Of a stretch of DNA of 64,000 nt, positions 38,750 through 48,150 are shown piece by piece; the first letter of the stretch is position 1; each line of letters opens with the position of its first letter. A model generated the notes under the pieces. It searched no databases. It was not told the DNA's origin and worked only from the letters and a program-made list of their open reading frames with translations. The stretch is from Bacteroidales bacterium (GTDB lineage Bacteria; Bacteroidota; Bacteroidia; Bacteroidales; UBA3663), in NCBI GenBank assembly GCA_017561935.1, contig JAFZBE010000067.1:91268-155267 (forward strand), given 5' to 3'. A program made the position numbers and the translations under genes.

Positions 38750-39313
38750 ATGAACGCAAAAGAGTATCTGGAGATCTTGCACATAGCCGAACGGCTCAAG
38801 GATACACCGAGGCATTGCACTACGTCAAAACGTCGTGTGGAAAGTGTAGCCGAACACAGTTGGAGAATCTCCCTGATGGCATTCCTTCTCAAGGACGAGT
38901 TCCCTGAAGCCGACATCGACAAGGTGGTTAGCATGTGCCTGATCCACGATCTGGGCGAATGCTTCACTGGCGACATCCCCACATTCCAGAAGACCAGCGA
39001 GGACCGAGAGACCGAGGATTCCCTGCTCTACCGGTGGGTCAAATCCCTGCCGAAGGAGGTTTCCGATAGGATGGTGGCGCTCTATACCGAGATGGACGAA
39101 CAAAAGACCATCGAGGCAAAAATCTACAAGTCGCTCGACAAACTCGAGGCATTAATCCAGCATAACGAGTCGCCCATCGACACCTGGTCGCCCAACGAAT
39201 ACGACCTCAACAAAATCTACGCCTTCGACACAGTTGCCTTCTCCACCTGGCTCACCGACTTAAGGAAGGAGATCTTGAAGGATACGCTTGAAAAGATCGA
39301 GAACGAACAATAA
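38750..39313 (+). CDS. HD-domain phosphohydrolase (YfbR-like 5'-nucleotidase)
   Basis: A 187-residue protein with His36 in AEHSWRI, the His66-Asp67 doublet in LIHDLGE and a later aspartate in SLDKLEAL, together the metal site of HD-domain hydrolases. The pattern VAEHSW...HDLGE is that of the YfbR/HDDC2 group, which removes phosphate from deoxynucleoside 5'-monophosphates. It follows the dehydrogenase by 4 bp. The substrate is inferred from family resemblance only. Confidence 0.87.
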   Translation: MNAKEYLEILHIAERLKDTPRHCTTSKRRVESVAEHSWRISLMAFLLKDEFPEADIDKVVSMCLIHDLGECFTGDIPTFQKTSEDRETEDSLLYRWVKSLPKEVSDRMVALYTEMDEQKTIEAKIYKSLDKLEALIQHNESPIDTWSPNEYDLNKIYAFDTVAFSTWLTDLRKEILKDTLEKIENEQ

Positions 39314-39341
39314 AAAAGAGGGCGTTGGCCCTCTTTTTTAT
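39312..39341 (+). terminator. Intrinsic terminator after the HD-domain gene
   Basis: Stem AAGAGGGC / GCCCTCTT with a GTTG loop, followed by TTTTTT, directly overlapping the stop codon region. The A-run before it makes it usable on the minus strand too. Confidence 0.9.
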
Positions 39342-39398
39342 TGCCGTAACCACTTCTTTATCCCGTGTGTTCACATTGCGGCCAAGCTTGGCCGCCTC

Positions 39399-39848
39399 TT
39401 AACTTATCCTCGCAAGCATTCCCTGGCACCCCTCCAGCACATCGCGCCAGGTGGCCTCAAAATCATCGGTGTACCACGGGTCGGCCACATCGCCCGGGCG
39501 GTCGGTGAAATCCATCAGCAGATGTATCTTGCCGTCAGGATCACCACCCAGCATCCTGTGCATGTTGCGCAGGTTCCACTGGTCCATACCCACAATGAGA
39601 TCATAATGTCTGTAGTCGCTTCTCGTAATCTGGCGCGCATACTTCCCTGCCGACGAGATGCCATGCTCGGCCAGCTTGCGTCGGGCAGGAGGATAGACGG
39701 GGTTGCCGATCTCCTCGGTGCTCGTAGCAGCCGAGGCTATCTCAAACTCCTCTTCCCTACCCGCTTTCTGGACGAGCCATTTCATCACAAACTCTGCCAT
39801 CGGACTCCGACAGATGTTGCCGTGGCATACAAATAGTATTCTCTTCAT
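39399..39848 (-). CDS. Low-molecular-weight protein tyrosine phosphatase
   Basis: A 149-residue protein with the P-loop CHGNICRS (Cys8 to Arg14), the C-X5-R-S signature, and the general acid Asp in ADPWYTDDF. It removes phosphate from phosphotyrosine; in bacteria the usual targets are BY-kinases that control polysaccharide export. No tyrosine kinase or capsule gene is nearby. The start at 39848 (MKRILFVCHG) is preferred to one two codons upstream because MKRILFVC aligns with family N-termini. Confidence 0.93.
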   Translation of the reverse strand: MKRILFVCHGNICRSPMAEFVMKWLVQKAGREEEFEIASAATSTEEIGNPVYPPARRKLAEHGISSAGKYARQITRSDYRHYDLIVGMDQWNLRNMHRMLGGDPDGKIHLLMDFTDRPGDVADPWYTDDFEATWRDVLEGCQGMLARIS

Positions 39849-39860
39849 AAACAATAATCA

Positions 39861-39909
39861 AAACAAGAAAAGGGGACTTATCGGCTGTAATCCCGCCAGA
39901 TAAGCCCCC
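39861..39909 (-). terminator. Intrinsic terminator of the secreted Omp28-like gene
   Basis: Minus-strand stem GGGGCTTATC / GATAAGTCCCC with a 16-nt loop, followed by TTTTCTTGTTTT, about 25 bp beyond the stop at 39934. Confidence 0.8.
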
Positions 39910-39933
39910 TATGTTTGATCTAAAGTAAAGGGA

Positions 39934-41757
39934 TTACTTAACGATCACCTTCTTAGCTACTCCTGCCTCACGGATGATGTAGAGGCCTGGCGTCAGCTGG
40001 CTGGCGTTCTCGCCCACCTTCTGGCCCTTGATGTTGTAAACCTCAACACCGGTAGTCTGGTTCTTCTCGATACCCTTGATAGCTGTCATGGTGCCATAGT
40101 CGGGGATTGTAAAGACGTTGGCATTGACGACCTCACGTGTGTTGGTGTTCACCAGGAAGACAACGAGACGTGGATTGACGCCTACCTTATCCTCTACAAC
40201 GGGCACGGCAAGACTTGTCTCGAAGGTCAAAGCCTCATTAGCAGTCACCTTGCGAGGCACGCTGTTCTCCACACCATTGCAGTCGGTAGCAGCCACGACA
40301 AGATTCATGTTGATTGATGTGCCTGTCCAAGGCTGGTCACGCCAGTAGGCCATGTCATCCTCGGGATAGTTGCTCTTGTAGTAGGTGATGTAGTTGTTCT
40401 GCGTCAAAGTGATGGAGTCTTTGATGACGGCAAAGACGAGACGATAGTAAGCCTCATTGCTGGTCATCTTGAAGGTCGTGGTAGCCGTGATGTTGAGGTT
40501 ATCCTGTGCCTCGCTGGTCCACTCGGCAGTGGCCTCTACGTCAGCCTCCGAAACCTTGGTCAGGTTTCTGGTCACTACCTGATCAGCCTGGAACGAATAA
40601 GGAGCGGTGTTGTTGTCGCCATAATAGGGATCGGTGAGGAAGACACGATCAACCTCGGCCAACGGAGCATTGTAGTACTTGCTGTCCGTGGTACGAGCCG
40701 AATAAGCATCGATAGCCAGCGAGTCGCCCATGTGGATGGTGATCGGGATAACCTGTTCGCCAAGAGTCTCAATCATGCGCTCTACGCCCACATATCCGCG
40801 TGCGGAATAATATTTGGACATACCTACATAAACCTCTACGAGGCTCTTGCGGGTAGCGCTCTCTTCGAGGCCAATGACATAGACGGTGGCCTTCACCTTG
40901 CTGGTGTTCTCATTCTCGACGCCATTCACCTTGGTCACCTTGATGGTCACCTCCTGTTCGCCAGCCTTGGCAAGGGTGCCGAGGTTGAGCGTAACGGTGC
41001 CAGCATTCTGGTACATGTTCTCGATTGGTGTTTCGAGGTCGGCATGGCCTTCCTTGGTCTCGCCATTGAGGTCGCAGGTAAAGTCGATGCTGCTCACGCC
41101 TGCTGTGCCGAGGTTCTTGATGGTTGGAGTGACAACCACCTCATTGCCTACCAGTGCGAGCACGTCATCCAGGTCATCGTTGATGCTGGCAGCGTTGGTC
41201 TTGATGTTGTCGCCACTGATCTTCACCTGCAGAGCAAGACAGCCTGTCGAACTCTTGTCGGTGAAAGCGGTCTCTTCGGGCTGCTTCAGATAGAAGCTCT
41301 TGGCCACATCCTTCTTCACATAAACCACAGGTGTATAGTCATAGTCGCTGTACCAGCTGCTCAACGTGAAGCTGTAGCCTACATAGCAGCCTTCTTCGGG
41401 CAATGCCAAGGCATCAAATGCGCCCTCCGACCATGTGGTGGCCGAACTGCCCAACGTCGTCAAGGCTGCTTCAGCGAGGTTCTCGCCATCAAGGCTGGAG
41501 CGTACCCAAACCTTGGCATCCACTACATTGGCCGAATAGATGCGCGAACGGAAGCGCACACCCGTCAGGTTGACACCCTTCAGGTCTCCCGAACCATCCA
41601 CGAAGGTAGCAGCCTCGTATGTGCCGAGCTTGTAGTTGCCCGTGATGTTCTGGGCCTGATCAGAATAATTGCCCCACCACATCTCATTGGTGGCATCTTG
41701 GGCGCTAGCCGAAATAGCCATGGCACCAAGAACTACGGAAAAGAGTAGTTTTTTCAT
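39934..41757 (-). CDS. Secreted Omp28-like protein with type IX-like C-terminal tail
   Basis: A 607-residue exported protein: signal peptide 1-19 (ending AISASAQ), N-terminal beta-sandwich of about 160 residues (WWGNYSDQAQNITG), an Ig-like CARDB-type region, then a stretch ATRKSLVEVYVGMSKYYSAR followed by MIETLGEQVIPITIHMGDSL. This matches the Omp28 thioredoxin-like fold, but the usual CGYC is replaced by KYYSA, so no redox centre remains. The C-terminus (VYNIKGQKV, then GLYIIREAGVAKKVIVK) is a type IX sorting-like domain. It is probably surface-bound. It lies 40 bp after the 552-residue secreted protein gene, likely the same transcript. Confidence 0.8.
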   Translation of the reverse strand: MKKLLFSVVLGAMAISASAQDATNEMWWGNYSDQAQNITGNYKLGTYEAATFVDGSGDLKGVNLTGVRFRSRIYSANVVDAKVWVRSSLDGENLAEAALTTLGSSATTWSEGAFDALALPEEGCYVGYSFTLSSWYSDYDYTPVVYVKKDVAKSFYLKQPEETAFTDKSSTGCLALQVKISGDNIKTNAASINDDLDDVLALVGNEVVVTPTIKNLGTAGVSSIDFTCDLNGETKEGHADLETPIENMYQNAGTVTLNLGTLAKAGEQEVTIKVTKVNGVENENTSKVKATVYVIGLEESATRKSLVEVYVGMSKYYSARGYVGVERMIETLGEQVIPITIHMGDSLAIDAYSARTTDSKYYNAPLAEVDRVFLTDPYYGDNNTAPYSFQADQVVTRNLTKVSEADVEATAEWTSEAQDNLNITATTTFKMTSNEAYYRLVFAVIKDSITLTQNNYITYYKSNYPEDDMAYWRDQPWTGTSINMNLVVAATDCNGVENSVPRKVTANEALTFETSLAVPVVEDKVGVNPRLVVFLVNTNTREVVNANVFTIPDYGTMTAIKGIEKNQTTGVEVYNIKGQKVGENASQLTPGLYIIREAGVAKKVIVK

Positions 41758-41797
41758 GTCGTTAGTGTTTGTTTATATTTTATAGTTTGTTAGTGAT

Positions 41798-43456
41798 TCA
41801 TCTGAACATGGCCTCATTTCGGATGCTGCCATTGCTTAGGCGGGTCTGCTTGATGCATATGCCCTTGCCTGGCTCAGCCAGCTGTCGGCCGCTCAGGTCG
41901 AGATACCGCACTTCCACGACGTTCTGGTTGTCATTGATGACTCCCGCAATGCCTGTCTGCCCGGAAGGCAGGGTATGTTTGCTGCCATCGGCAGTCACAA
42001 AGACGCAATAGTCGGAATAACGTATCTCGCCTGCCATGAAGTAGAGGCTCTGAAGCGCGATGCTATCGACGGTGAGCGACAGGTCGTGATCGAAGGCCAG
42101 CACATGATAACTGCCGCTGCAGTCGGTGCGCTGACGTGAGGTCATGCCACGGTCCGAGAACTTCGAATTGACGAGCACGGGATCAACGAAGGCAGGATAC
42201 CAGTCTGGGTCGAACTCAAACTGTTCGCCATTAATCAGCACGCGATAGAACAGCGAATCGGGGTTGATGTAGTTGCCAGCCACATCCTCTACAGGGATGA
42301 CGTAGGTCATCGAGGTCGAGATGCCGTAGGTCATATCGATGTCCCAACCACGGATGTCGGGCGTTGCAGGTGTTGCAGCCACCTCGTAGAAGCGAATAAT
42401 GGTCTGTGTGGGGAAGCTCTGGCTATAGCTGGCATTGCGTGCCTTGCCCAAACAGATCAGGAAACCATCGGGGCCATAGAACGAGTCGTTGGCCTCGTCA
42501 TAGTACATCACGCAGTAGTCCTTGCTGCGATAGATGGGATAGCCCTGCTCATCCAGTCCGGTATAAGTGGCACCCTTCGTATAGAGGTAATACTGTCCAT
42601 CGTACAGGCCCACATACTGTCCGCCTGCGATATAGACGGAGTCGCCCACCAGTTCGCCCTTCACAAGTGAGTCGGGGGTCTTGGTGGACATGCCCTTGAA
42701 GTAGAAGTCGTTGCCGTCACGTCCGATATAGATCATTTCGGGCACATAATACTTGTAGGCATTCTCATATCTCAGGGAATAAGGTTTGAGTTCAAGACCT
42801 TCGGGAGCCACTACAAGCGTATCAGTGAAACGCTCGTAGGAATAGCCGTAGTTGTACGAGAAAACGCCACCGTCCTCATTGACGATACAGATTTCGAGGT
42901 CATCGCTCTTGAACGAACCCGTAGCATCGTCATAATCCATCTCAAACTCGTCCGACTCGGTATCACCGTGGATATAGCCCTCGGCATCGGCATAGGCCAG
43001 CGACACGTAGAAAAGGTTGCCATTATTGTCCTCCCAATACACCTGGGGGTTGTCGAAAACCACGGCATTACGGTACTCGTTGATAGTTCCCTTGATCCAA
43101 GTGTTGAATTGATAAGCCGTCACGAAGTTCTTCAGATAGATGTCGTTGCCATCAATAACCACATCGCTCTTGATGGCGCTGCGGGTGACAAACTCATCCA
43201 TATTCGGATTGTAATAGGTTGTGGTCAAGGCGTAGTCGTAGGCCGTACCGTCGGGAGTGTCCCAGATGGGATGCTTGCGGGCCTTGCGCTGGCTGGAGCT
43301 GAAAAGCTCGGTCGGAGCTGTTGCCTCATTCAACTGGGCACGCCTGATTTGAGTCTCTGCCTGCACAGGACCCTTCGACGTTACCTGAAAACTTTGAGCA
43401 CTTGCCGAGGCTGCTAACAAGCCGAGACAAGCAACAATAAAAGTAGATTTATTCAT
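41798..43456 (-). CDS. Secreted beta-rich protein, unknown function
   Basis: A 552-residue protein with a 20-residue signal peptide ending ASASAQ. The body is rich in Tyr, Asp and Gly with repeated beta-strand patterns such as EDNNGNLFYVSLAYADAEGY and GGQYVGLYDGQYYLYTKG, which could form a propeller-like or repeated sandwich. The end (VEVRYLDLSGRQLAEPGKGI) resembles the sorting-type tail seen in four other proteins of this window. Its promoter at 43507-43537 probably serves both this gene and the Omp28-like gene. I do not recognise the family. Confidence 0.75.
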   Translation of the reverse strand: MNKSTFIVACLGLLAASASAQSFQVTSKGPVQAETQIRRAQLNEATAPTELFSSSQRKARKHPIWDTPDGTAYDYALTTTYYNPNMDEFVTRSAIKSDVVIDGNDIYLKNFVTAYQFNTWIKGTINEYRNAVVFDNPQVYWEDNNGNLFYVSLAYADAEGYIHGDTESDEFEMDYDDATGSFKSDDLEICIVNEDGGVFSYNYGYSYERFTDTLVVAPEGLELKPYSLRYENAYKYYVPEMIYIGRDGNDFYFKGMSTKTPDSLVKGELVGDSVYIAGGQYVGLYDGQYYLYTKGATYTGLDEQGYPIYRSKDYCVMYYDEANDSFYGPDGFLICLGKARNASYSQSFPTQTIIRFYEVAATPATPDIRGWDIDMTYGISTSMTYVIPVEDVAGNYINPDSLFYRVLINGEQFEFDPDWYPAFVDPVLVNSKFSDRGMTSRQRTDCSGSYHVLAFDHDLSLTVDSIALQSLYFMAGEIRYSDYCVFVTADGSKHTLPSGQTGIAGVINDNQNVVEVRYLDLSGRQLAEPGKGICIKQTRLSNGSIRNEAMFR

Positions 43457-43506
43457 GCGTTACTTAATTAGTATAATGTGTTAGGAAAAATATCAATTTA
43501 GCGTGG

Positions 43507-43537
43507 CAAAGATAATCAAAATAATCGTATTATCCAA
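43507..43537 (-). promoter_or_regulatory. Promoter of the two secreted-protein genes
   Basis: On the minus strand TTG at 43537-43535, exactly 20 bp, then TATCTTTG at 43514-43507. It gives a leader of about 45 nt to the ATG at 43456. Confidence 0.8.
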
Positions 43538-43617
43538 AAAAAGACTTATCAAATAGTCCTATTTGTAAATTATTATCTAATATTTCCAATAATTTGTCCT
43601 ATTTTTGCACCAATTTC

Positions 43618-43648
43618 TTGGCATGTTGACCCAGAATTTGTATCTTTG
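43618..43648 (+). promoter_or_regulatory. Promoter of the M6 protease gene
   Basis: TTG at 43618-43620, a 20-bp spacer, and TATCTTTG at 43641-43648; the ATG follows at 43669. A second -7-like TATTTTTG lies at 43600-43607, and both are followed by GCACCAA, so the promoter region may contain a partial duplication. Confidence 0.8.
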
Positions 43649-43668
43649 CACCAAAATTATTGAACACG

Positions 43669-45870
43669 ATGAAAAAACGACTTTTGGCATTATTGCTTTC
43701 ACTTCTCACCTTACAGGTTGCCTTGTCCATGCCCGCCCAACCCGGCACATGGCGCACCATCACCCTCCCCGACGGACAGCAGGTCACAGCCCTGCTCTGT
43801 GGTGACGAGCACTTCAACTATTTCCGCTCGTCCGATGGCACATGCTATGCCTTCGATCCTGCGACACGTTGTTACGGCCCCGCCGACATCGAAGCTCTGC
43901 AGGCACAAGCCTCCGTAGGTCAGAAAGGCATGATGCGTGCCCGTTCTCGTCGCACCTCCGACCGCGAACACTATGCCACCAACGAGTTCATCGGACAGAA
44001 GAAGGGCCTCGTTATCCTCGTCGATTTCCCTGACCAGGACTTTCAGGAGGGGCACGACAAGGTGCTCTACGAGCGCATCCTCAACGAGATAGGTTATAAC
44101 GAAGGACGTTTCAAAGGCAGCGTGAAGGATTACTTCCTCGCCCAAAGCGGAGGGCGTTTTGAGCTCGACTTCGATGTGGTGGGGCCCATTCGCATGGACA
44201 ACTCCTATACTTATTATGGAGAACGTGGCCAAAAGGTGGATGAACATGCCGACAAGATGGTCATTGAGGCATGTCGGAGAGCCGACACTGAAGTCAACTT
44301 TGCCGACTACGACTGGGATGGCGACGGAGAGGTCGATCAGGTGTTCATCCTCTATGCCGGACAAGGCGAGAGCAATGGTGGAGGCCCGAACACCATCTGG
44401 CCCCATGAATACACACTCGTCGAATGGGGTGGCGCACCCCTTCATCTGGATGGTGTCGATATCAACACCTACGCCTGCTCCAACGAAGTGAACTACAGCT
44501 GGCAGATTGAAGGCATTGGCACCATCTGCCACGAGTTCTCACACTGCATGGGTCTGCCCGACCTCTACGACACTTACTATGCCGGCAACTTCGGCCTCGG
44601 CCATTGGGACCTTCTTTCCCACGCCGGTTGGAACGACGATGGTTTCCAGCCCGCCGGCTACACCAGCTACGAGAAGATGGTCTGCGGATGGCTCACCCCC
44701 ATCGAACTTAGCGACGAAGACGCTCAAATCGACAACATGCTTCCGCTCAGCGAGGGTGGCGATGCCTACATAATCTACAACCAGGCCGAACTCAACGAAT
44801 ACTATTTGCTCGAAAATCGCCAGCCCACAGGCTGGGATGCCTCCCTGCCAGGTCGTGGTCTGCTCGTACTCCATGTAGATTACGATGCGGACATCTGGCG
44901 AACCAACTACGTCAACACCATCGTCGATAACCGCAACATACCAGGCTCCGACCATATCTACAACGACCACCAGCGCCTCACCATCATCCATGCCGACAAC
45001 GATGACGACCGCACCTACTGGAGTCCCTCCACCTCCTCGTATAGCCGTCAGACCGAATCGACCGATGCATATCCCTATCTCCAGAACGACAGCCTCACCG
45101 ACAACTCCTCCCCTGCCGCCGTGCTCCACAACGGCAATGTCGATCGTCACCGTTTCATGAACCGTGGCATTCACGATATCACCATCAACACCGATAGCAC
45201 GATGAGCTTCCGTTATGCCGCCCTCAGTGAGCGCATCATCTATATGGACAGCCTCTCAGCCAATCGTCCCGACACCACAGGTGCCATCTTCTATGAATCG
45301 TTCAACGAGTGTCTCGGCACAGGTGGTAACGATGGTATCTTCAAGGGTAATTCCACAGTGGCTTCTGCCGACTTCCTGCCCGACCTTGGTGGCTGGCAGT
45401 CGCTCATTGCAGGTGGTGGCGCACGCTGTGCCAAGTTCGGTAATGCCATGCACCAGGGCATCACCATCACCCCTTCGTTCGAACTCACGGGCGACACACT
45501 CGAATTTAGTTTCTACGCTGCCCCCTGGAACAAGGACGAACCCGAGCTCTACGTCTCCGCCAGCAATCCCGACATCCATCTGGCCGACACCCTCTTCCTC
45601 ATGCAGCAAGGACAGTGGACCCACTTCGTCACACAGATCTGGGGCACAGGATCCTCTACCATCACCTTCACCCCCGACCTCCGCTTCTTCCTCGACGAGG
45701 TGCTCATCCGTCGTGTCCCTCACGATACGGCCATTCCCGTGATCGATTACCCCTCAAAACCCTCGAACTCCTCGAACCCCTGGTACTCGCTCGACGGCCG
45801 ACGTCTCGATGCCCAGCCCACATCTCCGGGCATCTACCTCCATTATGGCCGTAAGCAGATAATCAAGTAA
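43669..45870 (+). CDS. M6-family secreted metalloprotease
   Basis: A 733-residue exported protease. Signal peptide 1-21, then a propeptide-like region, then the zinc motif HEFSH at 288-292 followed by CMGLPDLYDTYY, which is the M6 (immune inhibitor A-like) signature. Acidic DYDWDGDGEVDQVF earlier could bind calcium. The C-terminal part is a beta-sandwich of about 180 residues, ending WYSLDGRRLDAQPTSPGIY...KQIIK, a type IX-like sorting tail. It should degrade proteins outside the cell. The stop touches that of the convergent FNT gene with no bases between. The upstream ATG at 43660 only adds three residues. Confidence 0.92.
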   Translation: MKKRLLALLLSLLTLQVALSMPAQPGTWRTITLPDGQQVTALLCGDEHFNYFRSSDGTCYAFDPATRCYGPADIEALQAQASVGQKGMMRARSRRTSDREHYATNEFIGQKKGLVILVDFPDQDFQEGHDKVLYERILNEIGYNEGRFKGSVKDYFLAQSGGRFELDFDVVGPIRMDNSYTYYGERGQKVDEHADKMVIEACRRADTEVNFADYDWDGDGEVDQVFILYAGQGESNGGGPNTIWPHEYTLVEWGGAPLHLDGVDINTYACSNEVNYSWQIEGIGTICHEFSHCMGLPDLYDTYYAGNFGLGHWDLLSHAGWNDDGFQPAGYTSYEKMVCGWLTPIELSDEDAQIDNMLPLSEGGDAYIIYNQAELNEYYLLENRQPTGWDASLPGRGLLVLHVDYDADIWRTNYVNTIVDNRNIPGSDHIYNDHQRLTIIHADNDDDRTYWSPSTSSYSRQTESTDAYPYLQNDSLTDNSSPAAVLHNGNVDRHRFMNRGIHDITINTDSTMSFRYAALSERIIYMDSLSANRPDTTGAIFYESFNECLGTGGNDGIFKGNSTVASADFLPDLGGWQSLIAGGGARCAKFGNAMHQGITITPSFELTGDTLEFSFYAAPWNKDEPELYVSASNPDIHLADTLFLMQQGQWTHFVTQIWGTGSSTITFTPDLRFFLDEVLIRRVPHDTAIPVIDYPSKPSNSSNPWYSLDGRRLDAQPTSPGIYLHYGRKQIIK

Positions 45871-46455
45871 CTACTTCTCACGAGCAATTTCCAACGCCCG
45901 ATGCACATTGCATCCGACGAAGTTGCCGAATATTGCCATCAGCCAGGGAAGGAACAGGAAATCACTGGCTGCCCAATAATAGAAGATGTCGGCAATGCTG
46001 TGCCTGAAGCCGCACACGATGAACAACGGCACACCAAAGAGTAGAGGCAGATAGCGTCCCTCACGGGCGAACTTCACCGCCGTGCTCATGATGAATCCGC
46101 AAGGGATGGCAAGGACGAACACAGCCATCAGGCTCTTTCCTGCAATAACATTCACCACCTTCTGTGCACTCTCGATGTACTGTGGCGAAGCATAGTCAAA
46201 AATCAGGCTCACCAGCCAGCAGCCCACAAAGTTACCGGCAATGATATACAGCAGGTCAACCAACTCGGTCGTATTGGTGAAGAAGCCCGACTTGCCCGTA
46301 TAGAGTGCCAGCCCATAATGCACCACGCTGAGCAATCCGAAGCTGAACATCACAGCTCCCGTCACGCCTCCGACTACCAGATTCACGTAACCACCCAGTC
46401 CGATGCACACACCGGCGAGCACACTGCTTATCAGCAGATTCACAATTCTCTTCAT
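45871..46455 (-). CDS. Small formate/nitrite transporter (FNT) family channel
   Basis: A 194-residue membrane protein with six hydrophobic segments (about 4-22, 26-50, 66-85, 105-125, 137-153, 160-182). The FNT central histidine fits CGFRHSIADIFYY, and N72/F with GNFVGCW and GNFVGCN form the conserved half-helix repeats. FNT proteins are pentameric channels for formate, nitrite, lactate or hydrosulfide. It is much shorter than FocA (about 280), the common size in Bacteroidales. The substrate is unknown; formate is plausible for a fermenting anaerobe. Confidence 0.87.
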   Translation of the reverse strand: MKRIVNLLISSVLAGVCIGLGGYVNLVVGGVTGAVMFSFGLLSVVHYGLALYTGKSGFFTNTTELVDLLYIIAGNFVGCWLVSLIFDYASPQYIESAQKVVNVIAGKSLMAVFVLAIPCGFIMSTAVKFAREGRYLPLLFGVPLFIVCGFRHSIADIFYYWAASDFLFLPWLMAIFGNFVGCNVHRALEIAREK

Positions 46456-46542
46456 TTGATAAAACTATTATTCGTTTAAATGATTGTTTAAATGTGGACT
46501 CAGGTATAACACAAGGCTTTATCGACGCGATTGTGGCAAAAT

Positions 46543-48126
46543 TTATGGCTTCTTTTTAATTTGACGTTGCGCAATGTTGGTGAAATCCTTCCACCCCTCT
46601 GCTTTCTTATAAGCCGACTTACTGCCTGAAACCACAGTAAGGGTGCAGGTTGACTTGTTGACATTGTTGAACGTGCTTTGATTAATTGGCAATGGAGTCT
46701 TGTGATTAACATAGATAGTGGTCAAGCCCGTGCAGCCATCGAAGGCATTGTCCCCTATGCTGGTCACGCTTGCCGGGATCGTCACGGCGGTCAAGCCCGG
46801 GCAGTCGGCGAAAGCATATCTCCCTATGTCGGTCAAATTGGCTGAAGTCTTCAAGGACGTTAGGCCAGTACAATGATAGAATGCTTTAAACCCTATGCTG
46901 GCAACATTGTTCGGTATGACCAGAGAGGTTATGCCTTTGCAACCAAAGAAAGCATACATACCTATGCTGGTCAAAGTATATGGCAAAATCACGGAAGTAA
47001 CGTGAATGCAGCCTGAGAAGGCATATGCGTCAATGCCGGATACAAAGTATTCAACACCATGATATGGGACATGGAAAGGAATTTCTATATCACCCGTATA
47101 AATACTATGTTCTTCCATTCCATCACCCACTACTTGAGCGGTAAAATTATCGTTAAATCTGTACAAGATGCCATCTATGTATTTGTCAAAGTCCAATTCA
47201 CCGATATACTTGAATTCGTTCCAATAATCCGCACTTTCGTAGGCCGACTTGCTGCCAACCGGCACAAACAGCGTGCAAGCAGACTTATCGACACCGTAGA
47301 AACTTAAATCATTGATTTCCACAGGAGTCACATTTTCAACTATGATAGATTTCAGGTCATTACAGTTAGAGAAAGGACCTTTGTCAATGCTGGTCACACT
47401 GTTTGGAATAGTTATCGAGGTCATGCCTAGGCAACCATCGAAGGCATCGTCTCCTATGCCGGTCACACTACTTGGAATTACCGTGTTCCTGCATCCTGTA
47501 ATCAGCTTATTAGTCGATGTTTCTATAATAGCATTGCAGCCTTCTCTCGAATCGTATGTAGTATTGTCAGCATCTACAGTGATAGAGGTAAGATTCATGC
47601 ACGCTGAGAAAGCACGATCACCGATAGAGCTCACACTGCTCGGAATCGTTATAGATTCCAGACCAAAGCAATAATAGAAAGCTTCAGAACCAATAGTTTT
47701 AACACTTGAAGGGAGTTCAACATTGAGCAATTTACCACTACCCATAAATGCATTATCGCCGATTGTGATCAATCCGTAACTAAATTTCAAATTACATAAG
47801 CGATCGCTATTTGAGAAAGCATTGTACTTGATTGTGACAACACTACTTGGAATCGACACCGAAAAAAGAAACGAACATAATGCGAATGCTGACTCGCCAA
47901 TAGAGGTTACGCTATAATTGTTCCCTTCAAATGGAACAGTTTCGGGAATGTCGATTTCTCCCTCATATTCGTTGGGGTGCGGAACCACCTCCGCTGTCAT
48001 TGTCGTAGTGTTCAACTCATAATAGATGCCATCAATCTGAACTGCTGCCATGCTTCTTCCCGGGGCAAGCCAACATACAAACAGGGCTATGAGCACTGTC
48101 AATGAGCGGTATTGTTTGGTTTTCAT
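46543..48126 (-). CDS. BspA-type leucine-rich repeat secreted protein
   Basis: A 527-residue protein with a signal peptide ending APGRSMAA. Tandem LRR_5 repeats of about 23 residues (TSITIPNSVTSIDKG, TIPASVTSIGDNAFDGC) occur in two blocks, about 70-265 and 365-500. Each block is introduced by a similar DGIYYELNTTT / DGILYRFNDNF strand, so the protein looks like an internal duplication, and the second half ends with the same KSAYK/SAYE motif. BspA-like proteins bind host matrix or other microbes. There is no obvious type IX tail. It starts 24 bp after the GH5 gene. Confidence 0.88.
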   Translation of the reverse strand: MKTKQYRSLTVLIALFVCWLAPGRSMAAVQIDGIYYELNTTTMTAEVVPHPNEYEGEIDIPETVPFEGNNYSVTSIGESAFALCSFLFSVSIPSSVVTIKYNAFSNSDRLCNLKFSYGLITIGDNAFMGSGKLLNVELPSSVKTIGSEAFYYCFGLESITIPSSVSSIGDRAFSACMNLTSITVDADNTTYDSREGCNAIIETSTNKLITGCRNTVIPSSVTGIGDDAFDGCLGMTSITIPNSVTSIDKGPFSNCNDLKSIIVENVTPVEINDLSFYGVDKSACTLFVPVGSKSAYESADYWNEFKYIGELDFDKYIDGILYRFNDNFTAQVVGDGMEEHSIYTGDIEIPFHVPYHGVEYFVSGIDAYAFSGCIHVTSVILPYTLTSIGMYAFFGCKGITSLVIPNNVASIGFKAFYHCTGLTSLKTSANLTDIGRYAFADCPGLTAVTIPASVTSIGDNAFDGCTGLTTIYVNHKTPLPINQSTFNNVNKSTCTLTVVSGSKSAYKKAEGWKDFTNIAQRQIKKKP

Positions 48127-48150
48127 AGTTTTCTTTGTGTTAAAACCTTA

